Both the position numbers and the translations under genes were made by a program. The notes under the pieces are model-generated. The model made no database searches and was not told the DNA's origin. It was given only the letters and a program-made list of their open reading frames with translations. Shown one piece after another: positions 56,438-64,000 of a DNA stretch of 64,000 nt. The number at the start of each line of letters is the position of its first letter. Positions within the stretch are counted from its first letter, which is position 1. Source of the stretch: Hymenopus coronatus (lineage: Eukaryota > Arthropoda > Insecta > Mantodea > Hymenopodidae); NCBI GenBank assembly GCA_030762935.1, contig CM060886.1:32845509-32909508 (forward strand), read 5' to 3'.

Positions 56438-57113
56438 TAAATTAAGTTCCCAGTAATAATAAACTGACCCCACGCGATTTTACCATCATATTACATTACG
56501 GGCACTAATACCGCAAACATATCTAACGATGTTAAGTCAAATTACAAACATTGATGCAACTCCAACTTCAACGCTCAGGTACACAACAGGCCCTGAAGGG
56601 GCTCTCTAGCAATTAAAACTTCTGCACAGGGCGAAAATTTTACGCTACTGTTTTATCATGACCTGCAGATAATATAAAATTACCTTCATTTTTAGTTCTT
56701 CAGGTGAAATATGCTATCCTGACATACCCTCTAGAAATATTCGTACATTTATGCATAAAATGACAAGACTAAAGTGAATCTGATAAAATGAAAAATGCGG
56801 GTGGGTTTTTAATAATATAAAAAGAAGCATTTTAATTTAACAGATTCAGAAGGAAAATACTATAGACAACGTAGAAAGCAAACTAATAGAATTCAGAAGA
56901 GACCACTATGTCATACATATAAAGAGGTCCAAAAGAAAAATGTAAGGAAGAGAGAAAAGCAAAACATTACGTGCAGTTCTTCAATGTTATATTGCTTTAC
57001 ATAAAAAGCACTAACCTTTGATCCTACATTCTTTACTGTAGAGTGTCTCAAAACGATCTAAATACTCTCTGAAATTCTTATTTCTGAGTAGTGAATTGAA
57101 GCAGGAATAAAAG
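56438..57113. other. unrecognised sequence
   Basis: AT-rich, with no repeat family or reading frame of note. ATAACAGGCCCTG-like motifs near 56585 do not match the Harbinger end well enough. Confidence 0.35.
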
Positions 57114-57955
57114 GTTTACTTTCTCTACAAGTACTATGTATATAGTGTATAGAGAAGGTATTGTATTGCACCCAAAAATTCAATACTGAGATTTCATCGG
57201 AAATACAGATTTTGGGTCTCCCTGAATCCAATAAAAAAAATAGCACTTTTGGAAACAGGTCCTGTGTGTGTGTCTATTTGTGGACAGCATAGCTCAAAGA
57301 CGAAAAGAATGTTAAATACCAAACTTGGTATTTAAGTATGGTATCTTCCAAGGATGCGACACGAAGATTTTCAAGAAAATCCCCCACCCACAGCTACCCT
57401 TTACATGGAAAAAAATTCGAGGCTCAACAATTTTGACTAAAATATGGTATATTAAAGATATTTGCCTGACAAATAAAATGTATTCCTAGGAATTTCTGGG
57501 AATACCCGTTGAAAGGTACGTTACTCTGGGTGAGTTTTACGGAATTTAACACAACAGGCAAACCGTAAGAGATAGTCAAAAAGTTACCAGAAAACGTAGA
57601 TGTCGTTAATACACACAATTTATCTTACATACATTTTTTCATGGAGTGGCTAGTTTTTGAGATATTCCTTGTTATTAATTTCAGGTTTAAGAAACTTATA
57701 TTTTTCTCATACGAGAACTTGTTAACTCCTGCCCATACAAAGGAACTTCAGTCACGTGGCAACCAGCTTGTTATTAATACTTCAACCGACGTTACTTTCT
57801 TATTTCCCTTTTACTTGCATGGAAGCAACTAATAAGACTTATTTTTGATTTTTTTTCTCAATTAGCATGATGTAAAAGAAGCATAGGTTTTTTAACAGTA
57901 ATTAATTCCAGAGATGTAGAGAATGTCATGTGAATGGAACATACTAGATTTTTGT
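57114..57955 (+). repeat. family H full-length copy with a deletion after CCATGGAA
   Basis: It begins ACTTTCTCTACAAGTACTAT and ends GAATGGAACATACTAGATT. The TTCGAAAATTTTGATTTTCT block is replaced by TTCGAGGCTCAACAATTTTG, a small internal rearrangement. Confidence 0.9.
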
Positions 57956-58890
57956 TGTATTCCTTAAATTCACACATATTCAAAATGCTTCCTTTTGCCA
58001 CAGCACACTCTCAACGATTTTTTATTCAAAATCCTGTCTTTCTTCAGCACCACCTTTTGAACTTATCTTGTATCGTTCTATCGACTTCAAACTTGTTTCG
58101 GATTCTTGTGACTGTTAAGCTTATTTGTGATATTTTTTAAGTTCCAAAACGTTCCATGCACATTTAGTTCATTGAAAGATAAAAGAACCGCCACGTTTGT
58201 CTATAAAAGTTACCGTGTTTCCATCTTTCAATTGCCTTCTGAATCATAAACAATAAAATTTGTATTTCTGTCTCACTTCGTAGTTGAGAAATAGTGTTTC
58301 AAAACCTGCAGATTAACATCAATTTGAGACACGCTATGTTTCTTAAGCATGTAGAAACCATTGGATAATGACGGTCTAGCATTTTCCTTAAACTCGGGAA
58401 CGGAGCCTGTATCTATGACATTTCTTTCATCCAGGATCCCCCAATTGAAATCTTTGGTAAAACGGATGCTCCAATAATAATTGCTTTTAGGTCCAAATTT
58501 AGAATTGGAGAATGGACATTTTTACGAAATTTAAGCAATGCATAACAATTAAAAGCAATTCTTCTAGCTTATTTTCTAAGACATCTGTGCTCACAACAAA
58601 ATCTCGTGAACCTATCAAACTTCTGCTTCACGGGGCCAAATAGTGGTTCTCCGGAGGAAGATTGCTCCGACTTCATGTTTATGAAATACCTAATGTCACA
58701 CATTACTTGAAAATAAATATCTGCAGAAGTACTTTTCATGGTTGCTTGTAGATACATCGTGATTATAATAGTGGAGTAGGCTTCAGCAATAGTTAAATTT
58801 TCAAGAGGTGGTCGTTATTTAATGTTTTGAAATTCAATTATCTTTGCCTGACTATCAGAAAGAAAAGTAAATAACTTCTTTTCATTTAAA
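57956..58890. other. unrecognised region
   Basis: Two minus frames (58320-58480 in pieces, and 58569-58757) have protein-like composition (FGPVKQKFDRFTRFCCEHRC) but no family I recognise. It may be a decayed host gene or transposon. Confidence 0.3.
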
Positions 58891-59425
58891 AAGTATAATA
58901 AATATTGAAGCTGAAAACAATAACAAGGCATACCTCGGAATTGTATGATATACAAAAATGTATTTGATATATTGTGTGTTTCACGAAATTTAATTTATTA
59001 CGTAGAAGTTTTTGTCTATATTTCAGGGTTTAACAGTTATGCAAAATATGGTCGAGAATGAAGAGAGCTTCATACTCATAAAATTAAAAACATAATTACA
59101 TTTTCCATAAAATATTTTAAACATAAAATGTTTTTAAAAAGGTCCTTTGAGTTTCATATATTCAGAATTTTGGATAATTTGGATTGAGGGGATCTTCTAG
59201 AACATGTCATGTAGCATCCTTGAAAGACACTGGTCTTAAATATCAAGTATCATATTAAAACGACTTTTCGTGTTTGAATTATTCTGTTCACACACATACA
59301 GACACTCCCTATTATTTTCGCTTTTTTTTTTTTTTTGAAAAAATTTAGAGAGACTTAGCATTTATTTTTTTCGCTGAAATATCGACGATTATTTCTCTAT
59401 TTACTACATGCAGAAGAAAAACAGA
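58891..59425 (-). repeat. family H, old and heavily diverged
   Basis: Only scattered blocks remain (TGAAAACAATAACAAGGCAT, GTAGAAGTTTTTGTCTAT, AAACGACTTTTCGTG). Spacing supports one minus-oriented copy without its hairpin. Confidence 0.6.
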
Positions 59426-59449
59426 AGTGGATACATGGAACTATGGGCC

Positions 59450-59733
59450 CTGGCAACCATTTTGGTGTAGTGGTTACCATGCTGACTTCATATACCCAAG
59501 GTCGTGATTCAAACCCGGCGGAGGACGTAAAAATCCTTAGCATGGCTTCCTTCGGAAGGGAAGTAAAGCCGTGGGTCCCGTGTCGTAGATTTACGGCGCG
59601 TAAAAGAACCTCAAGCCTGATAAGAGAGGCCTCTGAGCAAAATTAAGCGGTCTTTCACGCTCAGTATAGAAAGGGACGCTGAGAACCACAGCAGTTAAAG
59701 AGCGTCCATAAATAAAAAACGCCATTGGAATAA
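59450..59733 (+). repeat. SINE type S4, full-length with tRNA-like head
   Basis: The head has an A-box-like TGTAGTGGTTACCATG at about 59467 and a B-box-like GTGATTCAAACCCGG at 59505. The body is the S4 sequence GGCTTCCTTCGGAAGGGAAG to GGGACGCTGAGAACCACAGC, ending AGCGTCCATAAATAAAAAAC. This is the only copy here with the Pol III boxes intact. Confidence 0.88.
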
Positions 59734-60174
59734 TTTTCTATTACATGTGTGACACATATATGACGGGACATTTTTGTTTTATTTTAAACTATGCCCACAA
59801 AACTTATACCACACGTATACAAATCTATTATACTCATTAAATCAATTTCAAATCCAAATCACCAAAATCCTGTTCGAATAATTTTTGTTTACAGAGATTG
59901 AGTTTTGGGGGTTTTATGGCACCTGTAATGTTTTACCTTCGGATACACTTAATTAAAAACTATTTACGATAGCAGGTTAAAATTCAGAGCGTGTTTGTAT
60001 CCTTTGGAGTACTTCAGATGAGTTTAAAGGTTCAAACAAAATTCCAAAATTCAGTGTTCGTTAGATATCACCACACATTTTATTATTTTTAAAAACAATA
60101 TCAAAGAATAAACTTACAAAGGGGTCCAAGATGAATGTCAGTACTGTGTTAGATAATTTGCGCATTATAGGTAT
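59734..60174. other. unrecognised sequence
   Basis: No repeat or coding signature was seen. Confidence 0.35.
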
Positions 60175-61057
60175 ATTTTTACTTTCTCTATACGCACTAT
60201 GTATAGTGTACAGAGAACGTATTGCACTCCACCCAAAAATTCCATACCGAGATTTCACCGGAAATAATGTTTTAGGGTCCCCTGTACCCAAAAAAAGCAT
60301 TTTCAGAACACGATCCGGGCGTGTGTGTGTGTGTGTGTGTGTCCGTGTGTCCATGTGTCCGTGTGTCTGTGAACACGATAACTCAAAAACGAAAAGTCGG
60401 TAAAATACCAAACTTGATATTTAAGTTTAGTATTTTCCAGGGATGCGACACGAAGATTTTGAGAAAAATCCCCCCACCCCAAACTACCCTTTACAAGGAG
60501 ATTCTTTCGAAAATTTTGATTTTATAAGAAATGGCTGAAACGATTTTGATTAAAATATCGTATATTGAAGGCATTTGCTTGACAAATAAAATGTATATCC
60601 TGAATTTTCTGGGAATAGCCTCTGAAGACTACTTTATTCTGTGTGAATTTTACGGAATTTTTCATAACTGCTAAACCGTAAGAGGTGGACAAAAAATTAC
60701 CATACAACAAACGTAGATCAATTTAAGACACACAAGTTATGTTATATACATATTTTTCATGGAGTTGATTGTTTTTGAGATATTCCTCATTCTTTACTTT
60801 TCTCGTACAGCAATTTATCAACTCCTGTCTATACGAACAAAGGAACTTCAGTCACATAGCAACTTCTGTTGACTATCACTTTAATCTATGATAATCCCTC
60901 ATTTCGCTCCTACTTTCAAGGAAGCAAGTAATAAGACTATATCAGTTAATTTTTTTTTCTATCAGCATGAAGGAAATCCAAGCAATGGCTTTTTAAAAGT
61001 ATTTTTTGCAGAGATGTAGAGAAAGTCGTGTGAATTGAACACATCATATTTTTCAGT
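60175..61057 (+). repeat. family H full-length copy
   Basis: The palindrome has lost a few bases (CACTATGTATAGTG). The GT tract at 60317-60370 is followed by CCATGTGTCCGTGTGTCTG. The tail ends ATTGAACACATCATATT. Confidence 0.9.
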
Positions 61058-61319
61058 AAACGAAATACTGCACCTCTATTTTGAATTTTGCATATTTTAA
61101 ATTCTTTTTCATTTTCGGTACAAAAGTTATTCTAGGTTTATGTATTTTGTTAAGGATAATTTTTAAAAAAAGTTTAAACGTGTAGTACATTTGTGGCTTA
61201 AGCCGTTACGAGGAGAGATATTTCTCTTTAAATATATAACATATCTATGTTGAAAAGCAACTCAGGGCCTTTAAAAACGAAGAGAGAATCAATCCAATGA
61301 TAACATCCAAAGTCTCTCA
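61058..61319. other. unrecognised spacer
   Basis: AT-rich with no feature. Confidence 0.3.
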
Positions 61320-61394
61320 ATAACTCCATGGCACGACAGCTCACGGGGAACCTTGGCCTACCGCCCGGCCGCTGCGTCCCCCATCTCGGTCCAC
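61320..61394 (-). repeat. SINE type S1, 3' end fragment
   Basis: AATAACTCCATGGCACGACA and GGCCTACCGCCCGGCCGCTG are the complement of the last 75 bases of the SINE at 61999-62342. The remainder is absent. Confidence 0.85.
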
Positions 61395-61645
61395 AAGTCT
61401 CTCAATATGGAGCACAATTAATCTGACAATTGGTGCAGGTTATTTTTAGCTACAACCATATTATTTGTCTGTACGGTAATATTTTCTCAATATTTATGAC
61501 AAATTAGTAAACTCTAACCTTTACCAATTAAATACTGCATTTTATTTTAGAAAACCATACTTGTATGTGAGTCTCACAAGATTATCATTAAAATATTTAA
61601 TGTAAAGTCTCAAAATTAACTCGAGCATCACAACAGAGCGAGACA
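61395..61645. other. unrecognised spacer
   Basis: No feature was recognised. Confidence 0.3.
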
Positions 61646-62794
61646 ATTTTTACATTCCCGTACTATGCACATAGTGTATAGAGAAGGTATTGCATTCCAC
61701 CCCAAAATACTATACCAAGATAGACTTTTAGGGTGCCCTGTAGAAAAAAAAAACATTTTTAGAAAAAAGGTTCGTGTGTCCGTGACCACGATAACTCAAA
61801 AACGAAAAGTCAGTAAAATACCAGATTTGGTATATAAGTTTAGTATCTTCTAGGGATACGACATGAAGATCTTGAGAAAAATTCCTCCCCCACCCAAACT
61901 GCCTATTACATGGAAAAGTTTTCGAAAATTTATGGCTTTCTAAAAAAGTGGCTCTAACGATTTAGATTAAAATACCCTACAGTAAAGATATTTACAGGTC
62001 GTCTCCTTAGCGCGGTGGTAGCGTTGCTGCTTACCAAGCGGGAGACCTGGGTTCGATCCCCAGTACCGGCGTGGGGATTTTTCCCCCGCTGGGAGACCTG
62101 GACCGGGTTGCACTCAGCCTCGTAAGGTCCCTGGGGGGCCAATTGAGGAGCTACTTGATGGAGAGGTAGCGGCTCCAGGTCATGAGAACCGCATTAACCG
62201 GCCGGGGGACTCGAGGCGCTGACCACGTCTCACCCTCCAATACTGCACCCCATCCATGACGTCTGTAATGGACCGAGATGGGGGACGCAGCGGCCGGGCG
62301 GTAGGCCAAGGTTCCCCGTGAGCTGTCGTGCCATGGAGTTATTAAAGATATTTACAGGACAAATAAAACGTATATGTTGGAATTTCTGAGAATAACCTCT
62401 TTATTCTAAATGAATTTTCATGGATTTTGCATAACAAGTAAATTGTAAAAGATAGACAAAAACTTACTACACAAAATAAGTAGATCTCATTGAAACACAC
62501 ACTTTATTTCACATATATTTAAAATATTCTTTGTTATTTAAAATACTTAAAACTTGACACGTACGGGAATTTCTCAACTCTTGCAATGCAAGGAAACGGA
62601 TTTCTTCACACATGGAAACGGCTTTTTAGATTTGACCAAGGGAATCTCATTATTTCCTTACTACTTACAAGAAAGCATTTGTGCTGATGTTTACCTGGAT
62701 TACCATGAAGTAGTTAGAAGAATAAGCTTTTTAACAATAATTTGTTACAGAGATGTACAGAAAGTAATGTGAATCGAACACATCAGATTTTTAA
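61646..62794 (+). repeat. family H copy split by a SINE
   Basis: The 5' palindrome is damaged (TTACATTCCCGTACTATGCA) and most of the GT tract is lost. It continues to TAAAGATATTTACAGG, where the SINE enters, and resumes at 62359 (ACAAATAAAACGTATATG), ending GAATCGAACACATCAGATT. Confidence 0.9.
61999..62342 (+). repeat. complete SINE type S1 with 16-bp target duplications
   Basis: TAAAGATATTTACAGG is present at 61983-61998 and 62343-62358. The head carries an A-box-like TTAGCGCGGTGGTAGCG and a B-box-like GGGTTCGATCCCCAG, so it is tRNA-derived. The body is GC-rich and ends GTGCCATGGAGTTATT without a poly-A. The perfect duplications suggest a recent event. Confidence 0.95.
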
Positions 62795-62830
62795 AGAACT
62801 TTCAATTTTCAACTTTGTAGTTATTCTGTT

Positions 62831-63713
62831 ATTACTTTCTCTATACGCACAATGTACATAGTGTTTAGAGAAGGAATTGCACTCCACCCAAAAATTAGAT
62901 ACCGAGATTTCACCGGAAATAAATGTTTTATGGTCCCCAATATCCAAAGAAAAGCATTTTCACAAAAAGGTCCGTGTGTCAGGGTGTCAGTGTGTCCGTA
63001 TGTCTGTGAACATGATAACTCAAAAACGAAAAGTCGGTAAAATACCAAACTTGGTATATAAGTTTAGTATCTTCCAGGGATGCGATACGAAGATTTTGAG
63101 AAATATCCCCGCACCCCCAACTACCCTTTACATGGAACATTTTTCAAACATTTTGATTTTCTCAAAAATGGCTCTAAGGATTTTGATTAAAACCTTGGAT
63201 ATTAAAGATATTTACCTGACAAATAAAATGTATATCTTGAATTTTCTGGGAATTGCCTATGAAGAGTAGTTTATTCAGGATGAATTTTACTGAATTTTGC
63301 ATAACTGCTAAATCGTAAGAGATGGACAAAAACTTACTGCACAAAAAATATAGAGCACGTTAAAACACACAATTTACTTTACATACTTTTTTTCGTAAGT
63401 TCGTCATTTTTGAGACATTCCTTATTTTTGATTTCTGTTATGAAAAACATACTTCTCTCATATAGCAACTTATCGACTCCTATCCATATAAACAAAGGAA
63501 CTTCATTGACATAGAAACCAGCTTTTGACTATCATTTTAACCTATGGTAGTCCCTTATTTCGCTTCTAGTTACAAGGAAGCTAGTAATAAGACTATTTCT
63601 GCTCATTTTTTTTCTGATTAGCGCAAAGTAAATAGAAGTATAAGCATTTTAAGAATAATTTGTTGCAGGGATATAGAGAAAGTCATGTGAATAGTACACA
63701 TCAGATTTTTTTC
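62831..63713 (+). repeat. family H full-length, uniform subgroup
   Basis: An 883-bp copy with TTACTTTCTCTATACGCACA at the left and ATAGTACACATCAGATTTTT at the right. It is only 37 bp from the preceding copy, in the same orientation. The GT tract has shrunk (GTGTGTCAGGGTGTCAG), so a 130-codon frame (62877-63269) reads through it. Confidence 0.92.
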
Positions 63714-64000
63714 CCCATTTTGTTTGATCGAATTAAATCTAAAACATTCTACGCCCAGCGATACAAATAAAATAAGGTATAAATTGAGAGAAACGATTAG
63801 GTTATTCCAGCAACTTCGATAACATTTTTTGGGTTTGGAATAGAATAAAAGATTTTGTAAAAATTCCTGTGATATATAAGTGAGAATTTATATTATTTGC
63901 CTGGTTGAAGATTTGTTGGAAAGGTTCACATTCAGTATCCCAATAAAGGCAGTTTTTCAACAAATAGACAAATTGGAAGCAAAACAAACGCATGCTAATC
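63714..64000. other. unrecognised sequence to the window edge
   Basis: AT-rich. A minus frame at 63802-63993 has no recognisable domain. Confidence 0.35.

Noticed and set aside
56575..56610. Right terminal repeat of the Harbinger
   Set aside because: ACAGGCCCTGAAGGG matches the candidate left end AGGCCTGTTCTTAC for only a few bases and lies beyond another H copy.
62003..62075. Functional tRNA gene at 62.0 kb
   Set aside because: It is the head of a SINE bounded by target duplications, not an independent gene.
1..64000. Regularly recurring repeats as a CRISPR array
   Set aside because: Repeats are ~880 bp elements in both orientations at irregular distances, with decay and nesting. No short direct repeats with uniform spacers exist, and the genome is eukaryotic.

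Overview
This window reads as intergenic DNA from a large, repeat-rich arthropod genome, most likely an insect. The evidence is high AT content, no operons or bacterial-type genes, several tRNA-derived SINEs, mariner, PIF/Harbinger, Penelope and Jockey/I-like fragments, and nested insertions of different ages. I could not fix the order or species. I found no complete host gene. Nearly every open reading frame here is an accident of repeats or a decayed transposon gene.

The dominant component is one interspersed family, called family H here, with about 45 recognisable copies covering roughly half of the window. A full copy is about 880 bp. In the + orientation used here it begins flush with ACTTTCTCTA inside a near-perfect ~43-bp palindrome whose core is CACTATGTACATAGTG. 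This is followed by a GTATTGCACTCCACCC block, a GT/CA microsatellite at a fixed place, and a ~500-bp AT-rich body. The end is TAGAGAAAGT (reverse complement of the first ten bases), a 22-base tail holding a small ATGTG/CACAT hairpin, and CAGA. Copies sit in T-runs and show no obvious target duplication. Asymmetric inverted repeats, a subterminal 3' hairpin, a central microsatellite and T-tract targets together resemble Helentron-derived non-autonomous elements (HINE/DINE-1 type). That assignment is inference, because no Rep/helicase is present.

Layout: 0-7 kb, H copies of old and intermediate age. 7-9.4 kb, mostly unrecognised sequence with a foldback element whose ends look like tRNA. 9.4-11.3 kb, two well-kept H copies. 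12-13.9 kb, a LINE split by a mariner. 14.7-15.8 kb, two more tRNA-ended foldbacks and a SINE fragment. 17-21.8 kb, a dense H cluster with SINEs and a clean H-in-H insertion. 22.4-31 kb, H copies with an inverted duplication, a tandem duplication and SINEs. 31-41.8 kb, more H copies, SINEs and a terminal-inverted-repeat (TIR) element. 41.8-42.6 kb, Penelope GIY-YIG and mariner remnants. 45.7-48.7 kb, a pile-up of transposase and two LINE 3' ends, one carrying a mariner foldback. 52.1-55.5 kb, a decayed PIF/Harbinger (Myb/SANT-like gene plus DDE nuclease) invaded by H and by a second mariner foldback. 55.5-63.7 kb, further H copies, one with a textbook SINE insertion flanked by 16-bp duplications.

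The elements interact only through nesting, which gives a relative chronology. The LINEs, Harbinger and divergent H copies are oldest, mariners and some SINEs landed in them, and the H subfamily ending in GTACACATCAGA looks youngest because it is the most uniform and one member is inserted inside another H copy.
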